Assembly: GCA_036346275.1 (NCBI GenBank) | Contig: CM070723.1 | Location: 50,360,743 to 50,424,742 of the forward strand | Length of the DNA stretch: 64,000 nt | Reading direction: 5' to 3' | DNA from: Otatea glauca | Lineage: Eukaryota > Streptophyta > Magnoliopsida > Poales > Poaceae | Shown here: piece by piece, positions 11,801 through 23,923 of the stretch | How the letters are laid out: each line of letters starts with the position of its first letter | Position numbering within the stretch: the first letter of the stretch is position 1 | Position numbers and translations under genes: made by a program | Notes under the pieces: model-generated | What the model was told of the DNA's origin: nothing | Seen by the model: the letters and a program-made list of their open reading frames with translations, nothing else | Database searches by the model: none

Positions 11801-12094
11801 GATATCACTACCGTCGACCCCAAACTCGTCGGATACAGGAAAGAACCATTCGTACTTATTAATTCTGTTACACAAATCTTCTTTATAACTGACCCGGCTA
11901 ACAAGGAGCGCCACATGGTTATTTAAGGAAAAAGAAGGATTGTCAGAGTTGAGAATGTTGTCGATGAGGATGAGTACAAGCAATTCGATGAGCTTCCTCT
12001 TTTTGGAGAGGACGTTGACCTAAGTCTCATGGAAGAGAGTGAGGAAGCTACGTACATACGCCTCGATCATAACGAAGGTCGAATCGTAGCTTAG
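8823..12094 (+). pseudogene. TNP2-type CACTA transposase relic
   Basis: The first frame (8823-9083) begins MDRRWIYDTDRCGPEF, with FFNGVTYFL and a cysteine pair, the transposase-associated N-terminal domain of plant TNP2 proteins. Later frames carry IYNLPPWLCMKRKY and QGPTQPDNDIDVYL (9796-10257), MDLKPIGVPVSRHEGRL (11234 on) and a C-terminal piece VPLFRCQWVRLLGGVNFDKY (11735 on). All are characteristic of the family, which cuts at the element ends. The order is right, but stops and frame changes separate the pieces, and there is a 36 bp in-frame duplication at 9997-10068 (PLVEDLLMLWNN twice). Plant TNP2 genes have introns, so some gaps may be introns; the in-frame stops are not explained that way. 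I treat it as non-functional. Confidence 0.85.
9997..10068 (+). repeat. In-frame 36 bp duplication in the transposase relic
   Basis: The units 9997-10032 and 10033-10068 differ by one base. Each encodes PLVEDLL(M/I)LWNN. The duplication keeps frame, so it could predate or postdate inactivation. Confidence 0.9.
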
Positions 12095-12452
12095 TTGTAC
12101 TAATTAAAAATATGATTTCTTTTGTACGAACGACATGTTTATTTTCTCATGTGTAACAATTAATGTATTATATGAAGTAATGGATTTGACTGCATTTGTG
12201 AAACTGTTACATTTGTGTGAATTTTTACATTTGTGTGAACTTATTTATAGCATTTGTGTGAATTTTTGAAGCATTATTTGATTTTCAAGAACTTGGTCAA
12301 AATTAGGGGAAAATATTTTTATAAAATAGTAGATGTCCTGCAGTATGCCTCCAAAAATTTTCAGAAAATTTGGATCAAATTTAATAGGATTTCAAAAATC
12401 CAAAATCACTCAGCCTTTAAAATGAAATAAATTGAAAGTTTTACTTAATTGA

Positions 12453-12716
12453 CCGGAGACCAGCTTATCATTGCCGGTTGCCTCATAAAACAGGCAGTGA
12501 TGTAGCTTATTACTGCCGGTTGCTAGTTTCAATCGGCAGTGATAAGTACTATCACTGCCAGGTGTAGCTACACCCGACAGTGATAATCTAGTATTACTGC
12601 CAGCTTGCTGAGTGGGCCGGCAGTGATAAGGCCACTATCATGGTCGACACTCTTTCTGGCCCGGCAATGATAGACTATCACTGCCGGTTTTTGTGGTGAG
12701 CTGGCAGTGATAGTCC
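12453..12716 (+). repeat. Internal third array of the CACTA subterminal motif
   Basis: At least ten diverged copies of the TATCACTGCCGGTT / AACCGGCAGTGATA motif lie between the two genes. They are followed within six bases by TTATAAATTC (12721-12730), a TATA box. The layout, array then TATA then GC-rich leader, repeats that at 7674-7963. It could be a second promoter for the downstream gene, or the left end of a second element fused to the first. Confidence 0.85.
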
Positions 12717-12719
12717 ACC

Positions 12720-13180
12720 CTTATAAATTCAAAGGTCGCGCCCCCTCCTCTTAGTTACAATCTAACCTAGCGCTGTTGCCTCTCTGCCACCACCTCCTTG
12801 GACCTCCCCACCGGAACGCCGCCCCGCCATTATAGTTCTTCCCCAAGGCCAGTAAGAGGCGGCCTCCGGTCTCCCTCACGGCTCATTTGGCGCCATTGCA
12901 GTTCTTCCCGCCATTGCAATTGTTCCTGCACGCAGCTCATTTGGCCTTCGGTCTCCCTCACGGCTGGGCACCATTGGCGTCGCCGCCCTCTGCAGGTGGT
13001 GGCCCGCTGCGGTGAACACCGACCGACGCCAAGATCTGCCCCAGCTGCGCCACACTTCCCTAGAGCTCATCCCACTGACGGCGCACCCTCTCTGGCCACC
13101 TCTCGCCGCCGACAGCCATCGCTTTCCTCTCCTCTGCTCGACCTCTCACTAACTGGTGGGTCCCTTCGGTTAGTCTAACA
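12720..13180 (+). other. GC-rich leader-like segment after the internal array
   Basis: A pyrimidine- and GC-rich stretch within AT-rich DNA, with an internal duplication of the string CGGTCTCCCTCACGGCT (near 12875 and 12950). A 126-codon plus-strand ORF (12798-13178) is low-complexity and not recognised. It may be the 5' untranslated part of the second CACTA gene or a captured host fragment. Confidence 0.4.
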
Positions 13181-15640
13181 TGGCCGGCCCAGTTAAAAAC
13201 CAATAGACGCTTTCCAAATCAGGAGGCGTATTCTGTACTTCAGCACAATTTTTCAAATCGACTTAAGTTCAAATGTTTGTAACTTTTGCTAGGGATGTCC
13301 AAATGAAGCAAAATCAGTTTCTAAATTTGAGTTAGGAAATAAAGATTTTGAATATACCATAAAAATTCATATGTTACTTGCAGTTTAATCATTCAAGTTG
13401 AGGTTGAATAAAGGTCCCATTTTAGGTGTTATGAAGTAACTAGGTAATCCAAGGTTCCAAAAATCATGGAATAAATCACACATGTTACTGAGACCCTATA
13501 TGCTCCATTTTTGTAAAAAAATAGATTTTAATACAATTAGAATCAAAAATTGGTTGTAGAAATCCTCTTTTGCATGCAAGAATCAAGCGGTTCAAACATG
13601 AATCAAATGAGCTCAAAATTTGGTGAGACAAGTTTAGTTACACTCCTGAGGTTTCAAATATCATAAATATACAAAAACATTTAGGTTTTACCTTGGTTTG
13701 CACTAATTACTTAATAGCCGAACATGCATCGAGAAAAATGTTCAAATAGACATAACTTCCGCAAACGAACATCAAATTCTAGGAAACCAAAACCTATGAC
13801 ATTGAAATTTCATGCCCTTGCTTGATATGCAAAAATAATATCAGTTTGAACAATTTTGAATTAAGTCCATATTATGCCTTAATGATAATCTATATGAAAA
13901 AATCTCGAATAAGTGCAAAATATCATGGAAACATCAAAACACTCTTAGGGATATCCCCTACTTATTCCGCAAAAATGGTTAGAATATATTATATGGTGTA
14001 GCCGCAATCATAAAAAGAAAACTGGACCGCAAACGTGCAAACATCATGGTCGTTTCAGCCTTTTTGGAAGCACGTAAAACATCGTGTATTAATACCAACT
14101 AAGGAGGGAATAGCCCAGAAATATTATTTGATATATATACTACCATAATATGGAAAAATATCCTAATTAGAACTTGCTTTGCATCTGAATCCAATCACAA
14201 CAAAAACCCTAAATGTTCAGAAACTGCACAGATTTGATATCACTTAAGCCTTTTCGGCGGCTCGTAAAACATTTCTAAACATAAATTTTGTGGAAGTTGG
14301 TTCATAAACACACTTTAGTATATGAACAACCAAATTATAGGAAAATATCCAAATTCAAACTTGCTTATCATATAAAATCTGTTGATGCAAACACCCTAAA
14401 TGATAATGTTTCCGAAGTCGTATTATATGAACAGTTGAGTTAAGAAGTCTTTAACCAAGTAACCGCAGCGCAAGAATCACCATATGATCATACAGTAGCA
14501 GTCAATAACTTAAATTTCAGAACTAACTTGTAGAAATTGCTCCCATGCATGAACACTTATGGTCAAGTACTATACATGCAAAAACCTTAGTGAATGTTTT
14601 CCTCTTATCAATCCAAACAATTTTAGCATCAAGAATTCAAAAATATAGATAAGAAGAAACATGAAAATAGCCTCTTGAATTCTTGAACCACCTTATATAA
14701 ATCCATAACTATAGTCTTTGTAATCAACCACTTATGCAAGCAAAGAGCTTCTCATGCATTGAGTGCTAACGAAAATGTTATGCAAGTGATGACTTGAAAC
14801 TTAAAACCATCATGTTCTTATTGGTAAGTTTTAATTTGGCATTTACATCTGATTTCTTTTTGCCCTATTTGATATGATGTTATTTGCTTTTGTCTCGGTT
14901 CTTATTATTTGACGCGTAGACGATAATATTTCAGATTCGATTAATAACGAATTGACTACGATCTCGATTATATTCCAGAAGAAGAGCAACCAGGCAAGCA
15001 CCCTCCTTTGACCATTTCAATTAATAAGGACATCGACTACGATCCTGATTATATTCCAGAAGAAAGGCCTTAGGTGTTTTGTATTTCCATTAATATGTAT
15101 AAAGTTCAAAAAAAAGATGTATATGTTCTTGAAAGATGTATACATATCTTTCAAATATTTGTAATATTTGTATGTGTCCTCGAAATATGTATGTGTATAA
15201 AGATAAAAAAATACATATGTGTATATGTTCTTTAAAGATGTGTATGTATCTTTCAAATATGTGTATTAATTTTATTTCTTTGAATTAATAAGTTTGGCGT
15301 TACAAGCAGAAGAATAGTATAGCAGGCAACGCGGCTATACTTAGACTCATATACTTTAACGTCTATGTTCATTTGTTACGTCTATCTTCGTTTCCTCGTT
15401 ACGTCTATACTTAGGCTCATATACTTTAACGTCTATGTTTATCCTGCATGCAAAACACATAAGGCTAAGTATTAATCATACATTACACATAACGTCTATG
15501 TTTTTATTGACATTTTGGAGACATCCAGGGACTGGAATGCAATTTGTACTATAGTTAAAATGATTGCATGTGTTAATATATTGTATCAACATTCATCTTA
15601 TGACTTTGTTAATTTGAAATTTCCGATAAACTTGCTAGGA
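13181..15640. other. Non-coding interior of the CACTA element
   Basis: AT-rich and gene-free. The part at about 13900-14400 shares a diverged repeat with the spacers of the Mutator-like element (see findings); a string such as AGCCTTTTCGGCGG occurs in both. Near 15100-15260 there is a short array of ATGTATATGT-type units. The segment may include the long first intron of the downstream gene. Confidence 0.5.
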
Positions 15641-18600
15641 ATGGTCTCTGACCAGGGACAAGTACCAGAGGCAGTTGGGCCCTTAAATATGGACGAAGGA
15701 GGAACGGGTAGCCCAAACCATAGCCCAACGTACTACCTGAACTTACAGGATCCTGACATGGAGCAACCTAGCGCCACTGCCATTGACCAACCTGACGTCA
15801 CTAACGTAGGCGAGGTAAAGTATTAGTAGATTGTGGTTCCCAAAACATTGTTGGGTCAGATGACTAATAAGAAGATCAAATTACAGGCTCAAACGTCTGA
15901 TGAACAGAGGCAGCACGCAGATCATGGTCCGAGCAAGATGCCTAAGGGACTTTATAATACAGTGGAGCTCTCGGCAGTCGGGGAACCTGCTATACCCGAG
16001 TCATCGTTGGGGTCATACAGGACAGCATACGAGGTTCTTGCTAGGGATGATGTGCCCATCAGCTACAGATCATGGACTGACCGCCGAGGCGACCAGTGGG
16101 TGGTTCCCAATGACATGAAGAGCTCGTTGTAGGACAAGCTAAAACAAGTGTTCCAGTTCCCCCAAGGGACCGAGCTGGTTGCAAAGAAATGTGCACTATG
16201 CATCATGTGCACAGCGTGAAAGAATTGGAAGACGACACTGAATAAGAACTATGTGAAGAAGAATGAAACGCCAAATTTGACACGTACCCAAAGTTAAGGA
16301 AGTTTTGGGAGGACTTTGTGGCTTAAAAGAGGTCTGAAGAAGCCCAAATAGTAAGTCAAAAGAACAAGGCAAACGCGGATAAGAATATTTACCAACCACA
16401 CACTAGGCACATGTGGGTACGTGAAGAAAATACCAGCATGGGATAAGCCTGAAGAGGAATTAACCCGCAACGGTGTTATTCCTGCGACGGCCGAGTTGAG
16501 AGAACGATCGAAGCACTGGTTGCTTGGGAGAGGTGCTTCTCTCTCGGATGATGGCAGCTTAATATTCAGAAGCAATAGAGACCAGGAAGTGTCGCACAGA
16601 ATCACAGATGCTCACGTGCAGTCTTCCCAAGGATCTTTCAAGCCACGAAGGGAGAATGATGAGCTAACCGTAGCCCTGGGTAACAAGGAGCACCCTGGTC
16701 GCACCCGAGGAGTTGGTTTGGTGCTGTGGAAAGAAGGCTTCCCGTCAGACGCATGGTTGTATAGGCATCCGAAGAGAATAAGAGAAGATCAACTGGGCCG
16801 TCAAATAAAAGTTGTTGTGGCGAGAGCGTTAGAGGAACAGAGAGCGGAACTAGATCAGGCTGTGGAGCAAGTAGTAAAGAAAGCTCTCAGCTCACGACCG
16901 CCACCCGATGATAGCCCTCACGACCGCCACCTAATGATAGCCCTGGCATCATCAGTCCCATTACTCGTAAGAGCAGCTGCGTGTCCACAGGGATTCCCGA
17001 AGAGCATGAACTTCATTTTCCTGTGGATGACATCATAGAACCGACACCATGCAAGATACATGTGTCCGCACTTGGCATTACCATCAAGGTGGTTAAGGGT
17101 AGGGCTTGGCCATGCCAGGAGTCGCAGGTTTTGCACTGTCGCTCGATACCGTCGGGATTCGCTAGGGTCGAAGTGGACAATGTAGTCCGCCAATACCGTA
17201 AAATGGAGGTAGAGATCTCTGGCGAGGACGGAAACAACAAACTAGGAGAAAACATGCATTGTTTCCTCGCGTGGTGCAAGAGCTTGATTAAGTTTGGCTC
17301 TAACGATGTGGACGACGAAGATGATGATCAGCCGCACTCTCCACACAGAGACCTCCCTCCTTTGTCGCCACCATACAAAAAATTTCCAACACCTCCGCCG
17401 GCACCACCCAGAAAAAGTCCAACACCTCCGTCGGCACCACCCAGAAAAGTCTGACTCCTTCGTCGGCAACAACTAGAAAAAGTCCAACTCCTCCGGCGAC
17501 ATCTGAAAAGAATCGAACACCAGCACCATCTCGGAAGTTGGCACCATCGTCTAAGAAATCTCAATCATTTGTGAAGCCGGCACAACCTGAAAAGAAATTA
17601 CCAGTTGAGATGACCGAAGAAGAACGAAAAAAACATGTAAGCGCCAGCGTAACATCTCACTTTAAAATGGTGCCATCACCTGAGAAGACTAAAGTTGATG
17701 CTAATACACATAAGTTTTTCTTGAGTATGAGAAAAGTGCAAAAGACGGGGCGGGCTTCTGAACCTTGCGAAATGTCAGACTACGAGCGCATATCCAGAAA
17801 GCAATACTTGAAGGCGGCTAGTGCCGACCCATTGAGGTCGGAAGCTCAAGGAGCTGCTCACCGAAATGCTCATGAGTAAGGTCTAAGGTTGAAGTTCTTT
17901 ATGGGGAAACCGCTGGTTGAACCAGCTCATTTGGACCACCTAACAACACAACTACGGCGCGTCCATTAGTGGTACATGCAGCACTCTAATGATGGTATGG
18001 AGGCCTTCGTAATCAGATACACAGAGCAGGATTTTCACAATGGGGATAACATCTTCTGGGTGGGTTTCGAGGAGTTGTATATGTTGTACCAGCAAGATGC
18101 CTTAGACGTGAATATACTTAGACTGTAGACTTTGTAAGTCTCTACGTATATTATTGTGCATTCTTGTACTGTTTAATTGCATGTCTAACTTCTTTCTTAT
18201 ATAGAATGGAGATATAGACATGTAGATGAAATGGCAATGACAATTTTGCATTTCTAGATCCGGGGCTTCTCAACGAGAAGCTTGTGAAGGACAATCCACA
18301 GTATAATGAAGACTGTTTATTTAATACTTCCTTGAAGCTGCAATACAAAACCTCCATACTTTTACCATATAACATTAAGTACGTATTTCCCTATTTCTAA
18401 TATCGTTTTACTATTTTTTGCGTAACACGTACGATGTGGGAGTAATTGACTATGTTGACATATATGTGCAGGTTTCACTGGATCCTCCTCATCATCCAGT
18501 TAGATGCTAGCAGGATTTTTGTCTTGGACTCAAAGAGGAAACCAACTAATCTATATCAAGACTTTTGGGACATGCTGAACAGGTAAACTCGATCATTGTG

Positions 18601-19045
18601 TTATTGCTCTAGCAATATTCTATTCTATTCCATCTAAGTTTAATTACTATTCAAAATCATTCACAGGGCATTTGCACGATACTGCAAGAAAAGTGTTCGG
18701 TATCGTCCCTACAGGAAATATTTTGAAATAATAACCGACTTTCCATGCATGAGGCAGGACCCGGAAAATAATTTATGTGCATACTATGTATGTACAAATA
18801 TACATTCAATTGTCATGGAGAGTGTTGGCTATAACAAAGCCATGGTATATAATTACACATTGATATATACTTTTCTTTCATTTAACATATATCGTCATTA
18901 ATTAACTTTCTCATTTTTTCAATAACAGCGCTCCAAGCTGAGAACCAATAAGTTATTACTGGCAAAAATTATAGCAATTCAAGAACAGATCGCCGGATTC
19001 ATTCATGATGAGATCATCATTCCAAACAGTGAGTTCCACGAGTAG
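15641..19045 (+). pseudogene. CACTA second gene: PTTA domain plus Ulp1-like protease region
   Basis: The plus strand first gives a plant PTTA/En-Spm domain, including ALCIMCTA, KNWKTTLNKNYVKK and, at 16421-17038, GVIPATAELRERSKHWLLG, DGSLIFRSNRD and GNKEHPGRTRGVGL. A proline-rich linker with tandem KSPTPP repeats follows (about 17370-17560). The C-terminal part (18000-19045) reads FEELYMLYQQDALDVNILR, then FHWILLIIQLDASRIFVLDS, then NNLCAYYVC. This matches a C48 (Ulp1) cysteine protease fold with the His, Asp and Cys of the triad recognisable. The C-terminal exons are separated by stretches with GT..AG-like ends, so introns are likely. In-frame stops in the first third and in the linker mark decay. 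The role of the domain pair in CACTA transposition is not settled. Confidence 0.8.
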
Positions 19046-19317
19046 CCTCACGCCTGATTCCTTCGATCTCCACCCACTCATGACATGCCTACTTCGACAC
19101 CTTGTACTGGAGTCGGTGCTAAATCAAAGTGAATGAGATGCAGTCAAACTATATTTGTAAACAAACTATTGTAAAAACCAAATATTGTGATGTTTCAATA
19201 CATTTGAATTATGATTTAACGATGCTTTCTATACAAAATTAATACACGGTAGAAAAATATTGCATAAAAATAAATAATACAGTAAAAATATGCAATAAAA
19301 ACATTCGGTGCAGGACT

Positions 19318-19520
19318 TATCACTGCCGGTGCTTGGACAGAACCGACAGTGATATATATATATCACTGCCGGTTGTTAGTTTGAATCGACAGTGACAGTC
19401 TAGTATCACTGCCGGATTTTAGTTTGACCTGACAGTGATAATTCAATATCACTGCCGGTTATACGACAAACCGGCGGTGATATCTCTTATCACTGTCGAC
19501 TCCAACAACCAGCAGTGATG
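19318..19520 (+). repeat. Right subterminal repeat array of the CACTA element
   Basis: About nine copies of TATCACTGCCGGTT-type units in both orientations, ending about 40 bases before the presumed terminus at 19559. Same motif as the left and internal arrays. Confidence 0.88.
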
Positions 19521-19559
19521 GAGTTTTCGAGCCGATAGTGTTGTACTATTTTGTAGTAG

Positions 19560-20427
19560 TACCATTTCCAAGGCTGGTGTGCTCGCTACCGATCGAGCTC
19601 CCACGCGCGGTGGCCGTGAATTGAAGGCCGCAGCCGTACGTCCAGCCGCCGTTCCCTGCGGCCTCGACGAGTTATGGAAGCACAGGTAGCCGCTGGCAGG
19701 TGTATGTGAAGTTGACACATATAATCCATCTCTACAAAAGATCCGGGTTCTAGAGGATTATTCTCCCGGCCTATCCATTCAGAGCAAATGGTCGCCCCAG
19801 GCACAGCGACTGCACAGGTCGCCGCCGGCAGAGAGGAACCCTTGGACCAACGTCGATCACTACTCACTAGCTAAATTTTGTCACCCCTTTCCGTCGATTG
19901 TTACCGCTAAGCCAACTAGGTCAAACACATTAAATTCGGGCTTATCTTCACTGCAACCCTGGCTTTGTTAGCTTGTCGATCCCTTCGTCCTGTTCACTTC
20001 GGCAGCAGGGAGCCAGCGACAAGGTAATAATAATTGGACCTGCAGAAGCTGCCGTACGTGGCACATCCATGTACACATGATCAAACGATTGTCAACCACT
20101 AGTAGGCTAATAATGCATGTGACACGTGAGATGAACAGTGATGTGTCATCCTACATGGCACACAGTACTTGTCACGTGACAAGATCCATGGCAGATTATC
20201 CAAAGAAATATGTTGCCCGAATTAATTCTGATTTTAATAGTTTGAGATTTGTAAGACCTTTGAATTATTTGTTTTATATTTTTAGTAAATTTCAAATATA
20301 TGGGTTGGATTTATAATGTTACGGAATTATTGTACAAGTCTATAGATATGTGTATATATAAAGTTTATATATCTATTAAAAGTTATTTAGTTTCACCACT
20401 CTAAGAAGAGCACTCAAGCTGGCTTGC
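19560..20427. other. Spacer upstream of CXE2
   Basis: GC-rich to about 19870, then AT-rich. Minus-strand ORFs of 89 and 93 codons (19449-19867) are not recognised and partly overlap the CACTA end. The last few hundred bases should contain the CXE2 promoter. Confidence 0.4.
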
Positions 20428-20435
20428 TATTTATA
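20428..20435 (+). promoter_or_regulatory. Candidate TATA box of CXE2
   Basis: TATTTATA lies 93 bases before the proposed start. In-frame ATGs at 20444 and 20456 fall where the transcript would begin or just before, which argues for the start at 20528. A second TATA-like string, TATTTAA, occurs at about 20502. Confidence 0.5.
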
Positions 20436-20527
20436 CGCCACTCTTGTGTACTCTAATGTTTACATCGCTCCCAAGTCTGGAAAGTCACGGGCTACCCGCC
20501 TACTATTTAAGCGGTAAGCCGGTAACC

Positions 20528-21544
20528 ATGTCGTCCACCTCGCTGGCTTCCGCCATCTCGGGCTCGGCGCCGCCGCACGTGGTCGACGACTGCCTCGGCA
20601 TCGTGCAGCTTCTCAGCGACGGCACCGTGACGCGCAGCTGGGACTACTCCGCCCTCCCTCTCGTGAGCGAAATCCCCTCCGATCTGCCCGTCGAGTGGAA
20701 GGACGTCGTCTACGACGAGACCCACGACCTCCGCCTCCGCATGTACAGGCCCACCGCTCTCGCCGCCGGAGGAGACAACAAGTTTCCGGTGCTCGTCTAC
20801 TTCCACGGCGGCGGCTTCTGCATCGCCAGCTTCGAGCTACGCAACTTCCACGCGGGCGCGCTCCGCCTCGCCGGCGAGCTCCCGGCGATCGTTCTCTCCG
20901 CCGACTACCGCCTCGCCCCCGAGCACCGCCTCCCCACGGCGCACGAGGACGCGGAGGCCGCCGTCTTGTGGCTCCGCGGCCAGGCTGCGTTGGCTGCGGG
21001 CGCCGACCCGTGGCTCGCAGAGTCGGCCGATTTTGACCGAGTGTTCATCACCGGCGACTCGGCCGGCGGCAACATCGTTCACCACTTAGCTGTCCGGCAC
21101 GGATCGGGTGTATTCGTGCTCGACCCGGCACGCATCGCCGGGTGCGTGATGCTCTGGCCGTACTTCGGCGGGGAAGAGAGGATGGCATCCGAGGCGGCGC
21201 CTCTCGCCAACGCGTTGAGCATGGGGATGTCCGAGTTCGACATGATGTGGCGGCTCGCGTTGCCGGTGGGGGCAACCAGGGACCATCCATCAGCGAACCC
21301 CTTTGGACCAGAGAGCGCCCCGCTCGACGACGTCCCCTTCCCGCCGTTGCTCATCGTGGACCCTGATCAAGACATTCTGCAAGACCGAGTCGCGGACTAC
21401 GTCTCGAGGCTCAAGGAGATGGGGAAGCCGGTCGAGCTCGTCAGGTTTGAGGGGCAAGGCCATGGGTTCTTCGTCTTCGACCCGTACGGCAAGGCGTCGG
21501 ACGAGTTGATCCGAGTTGTGAAGCGCTTTGTGTACGGCGGCTAG
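20528..21544 (+). CDS. Carboxylesterase, CXE15-like (CXE2 of the cluster)
   Basis: 338 residues, single exon. HGGG is at 93-96, the nucleophile is S178 in GDSAGGN, the probable acid is D282 in DQDILQD, and the histidine is H312 in GQGHGF. The N-terminus PHVVDDCLGIVQLLSDGTV and the block SADYRLAPEHRLP are almost the same as in CXE1, and the spacing of motifs differs by at most one residue, so these two look like the most recent pair. The protein ends at YGG without the short tail of CXE1 (APSN). An in-frame 28-codon upstream extension exists, but its sequence is unlike the paralogs and it begins at or before the expected transcription start. Expected activity is ester hydrolysis on a small hydrophobic or hormone-like substrate; strigolactone is a candidate only. 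Confidence 0.93.
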   Translation: MSSTSLASAISGSAPPHVVDDCLGIVQLLSDGTVTRSWDYSALPLVSEIPSDLPVEWKDVVYDETHDLRLRMYRPTALAAGGDNKFPVLVYFHGGGFCIASFELRNFHAGALRLAGELPAIVLSADYRLAPEHRLPTAHEDAEAAVLWLRGQAALAAGADPWLAESADFDRVFITGDSAGGNIVHHLAVRHGSGVFVLDPARIAGCVMLWPYFGGEERMASEAAPLANALSMGMSEFDMMWRLALPVGATRDHPSANPFGPESAPLDDVPFPPLLIVDPDQDILQDRVADYVSRLKEMGKPVELVRFEGQGHGFFVFDPYGKASDELIRVVKRFVYGG

Positions 21545-21767
21545 CTGTGGAATTGAGTTTGGAACTCGGCTAGTTTGTCCAGTTTAGACTATCTACAGTA
21601 TGGAGTCAGAAATTAGTTGTTGTATTTCCTCGAAAAAAAAAGGCGTTGTATTGTGTACAATATGAGCTTTCCAGGAGAAATGGATTGTATAATTTTTTTT
21701 TTTAGAAAAGGAGTAACTTCAGTCACATGACTAGTTCACTGTTGCATGTGTAATAGAAGCATGCATG
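21545..21767. other. CXE2 3' flank
   Basis: Likely 3' untranslated and downstream sequence. No canonical AATAAA is seen; A-rich runs at about 21633 and 21695 are the only notable features. Confidence 0.35.
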
Positions 21768-22020
21768 GCCCCTGTTTCAACTTTTAAAAAGCCAGTAAGC
21801 ATCTCAAAACAGCTTAACTTTTAAATAGTTTTTAGCATAAGCTAGAAGTTATATATAACTAGCAAAAGCTAAAAGCTGGGCTAGATCTGATTTTACATCT
21901 TATTGCTGAGAGAAATTAGCTATTTGTCAAATATTCTCTTATAAAAAGCTACAACGCTTTTCAGTCCAGAAAACCAAAAAGCAGCTTTTCAAAAAAGCTA
22001 CATCTCCCTCAAACAGACCC
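21768..22020. mobile_element. Probable hAT-type MITE, ~250 bp
   Basis: A short AT-rich element starts GCCCCTGTTT and ends AAACAGACCC, imperfect inverted ends of the kind seen in grass hAT-derived MITEs. Its interior contains several inverted AAAGCT/AGCTTTT pairs and would fold on itself. No clear 8 bp target duplication was found, so borders are good to a few bases only. Confidence 0.55.
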
Positions 22021-22800
22021 AATATCTATTTAAACATTTCAACTGGGCCAAACGGTCCATGTGGCCTATTTGAAAGACATGGCAAAGATTCAAGGGCAAA
22101 TGAACATGTCACCAACCAAGTTAACATTTAGGAAGGACACGAATTCGTCAGCGCTACCACCTCTCAGGGGCGAATTTGGGTCTAGGGCAACTGGGGCCAT
22201 GGCCCGAGGAATACCACTACTAGTAGTGAATAACCTCTATATATATTAATAGAAAATTTCAGCCGCTTAGTTATATATTTGGTATTAGTTATAGCCGCTT
22301 AGTTTTTAGCTCGAGGCTTGGCACAATCCTAACTCCGATACTACCACCTCTTTTTTCTTATTTGGTCTAAGATATCCTTTATCCTAGAAAAGTTGAGCAC
22401 TTGTCACTTTTGTCAGACTTATGGAACTGGGCCCATATGACATGGGGACAGACTGGATGAAAAGTAGTAGGCCCACGAACAACGATAGAAACTAAACTGG
22501 TCCTGGGTCCTCCCGCATCTCTTCCTCGATAAGGGGTCCGTGGAAGCTAGGGGTGTGAACAACAAACCATACCGATAGGTTGATAGTTTTCTGTTGGTAC
22601 GTCGTGTGGTCACAGGAACAATCGACGGCGATTATGAGAATAAGTTCAGTATGAATGGTATTCTTTTTAGTATTAATCCTAATACTTCTATCATGGTATT
22701 AAATACTCTAATACTGTTAGGAGAATTCCCAATAGCCCCTAAAAAAGGCGATGGTGAAAAAAAAATGAGAAGTGCAAAATAGTAGTGGGACACTAAGACG
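22021..22800. other. Gene-free spacer before the organelle-like block
   Basis: No supported gene. The part at about 22160-22350 (reading TAGGGCAACTGGGGCCATGGC and ending in a TAGCTCGAGGC region) looks like a middle-repetitive fragment, but its class is not clear. Confidence 0.35.
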
Positions 22801-22851
22801 TGCTTGATGTGTTGGTTGGTATTTCACTATTTAAGTAGAAGCGATTTCTTC

Positions 22852-23545
22852 CTCTGGGATCGGAGTCCCTTCCAAGACTTGACCAAAAGATTATTTCTTT
22901 CATCTCAATTTAATATTTTTTGAAACATGGCTAGACCGAGGCAGAGCAAGAGTGAAGCTTCAACCGATCCCCGGCAACATCTTTTAGGCTGATATTGGGC
23001 GTATCAGTTATCTCACCTGGAGAGTGAGAAAAGAAAACAGTCTTGATAGCGGATAAAGCTCTTCAGGTTTAATAAGTTTCTTTTGGAGCTTGTGTTCCGC
23101 CAACAGACGAGACGTGAGGAGAAATGGATACTTCTCCCCATATATGGTCTAATCCATGCATGTAATTTGTCGTTTTGACCAAAAATGAAGTTTGGTTAAG
23201 TCCTCCAAATGAGTCCATTCGCCTAGTTCACATAAGTCCTTTCCATGGGGGCCAAAGTGAACCCAATGTCTTGTGTAGGCCTTTTTGTTTATATCTATGT
23301 GGCCTAAATAAGATATTTAACAAGGATATAGACGACGTGATTCCTGCTTTCGTAGTTTGATCAGGTAGCTGAAGTCGTGGTGCTAATCGCGTGGTTTGCC
23401 TCCTCTCTCGCTACCGTGTGTTGGTCAGTGTGGTATGGAGTAGTGGTTCCTTAATAATATGACTATTTCGATGTAGCATCTCTGTCTTTTAGTACATCCC
23501 AGTAGGCCTTTTCTAAAATTTCTTATGCTCAGGTGCCTGTTTTAG
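22852..23545 (+). repeat. Left arm of a ~0.7 kb inverted repeat
   Basis: The sequence is repeated in inverted orientation at 25022-25769. For example, GGTAGCTGAAGTCGTGG near 23366 matches the complement of a stretch near 25200, and CTCTGGGATCGGAGTCCCTTCC at 22852 matches the complement of the end of the right arm. The arms have small indels and substitutions and enclose about 1.5 kb. Confidence 0.85.
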
Positions 23546-23923
23546 ATTAGTTTGTGCGTTGGGTAAGGTTTCACACACGATCAAGACCATGAAAATTAGA
23601 TATTTTATTACCAGCAAGGAATCATTGTCACTACTCCCTCTATCCAAACCATACCTATTGTCAATTGATGTGTATCAAGCTGAGCCGATACCTTATGTGG
23701 ACGTTACTTTAGAAAAAGCCTCAAGGGGGTCCCGGCCCATACCTACTAAGTTTCACTGATCACCCTAGCGAACTAAGTCCTTCCGTATGAGGCCTAGTTT
23801 CACTGGGAAAGGAATTATTCCAACAGAACCATGGAATCCCCGAGCAATTGTTGTTGTACCTGTACTTGCAAGGACAGAAAACTCACTATTCACTCAGTTT
23901 CTGGTCAATAATAAGATTATATA

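Larger units (their letters stand above)
7640..19559 (+). mobile_element. CACTA (En/Spm) DNA transposon, ~11.9 kb, decayed
   Basis: The element is bounded on both sides by dense arrays of a short motif (ATCACTGCCGGTT and its complement AACCGGCAGTGAT), the typical subterminal repeats bound by CACTA proteins. Inside, in CACTA order, are a TNP2-type transposase relic and then a gene with a PTTA domain followed by a Ulp1-like region. The right end reads TTTTGTAGTAG at 19549-19559, a degenerate complement of the CACTA terminal sequence. I could not identify the matching left terminus, so 7640 is approximate and no 3 bp target duplication is claimed. Both genes contain stops, so the copy is not autonomous. 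A third subterminal-like array lies in the middle (12453-12716). Confidence 0.85.
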
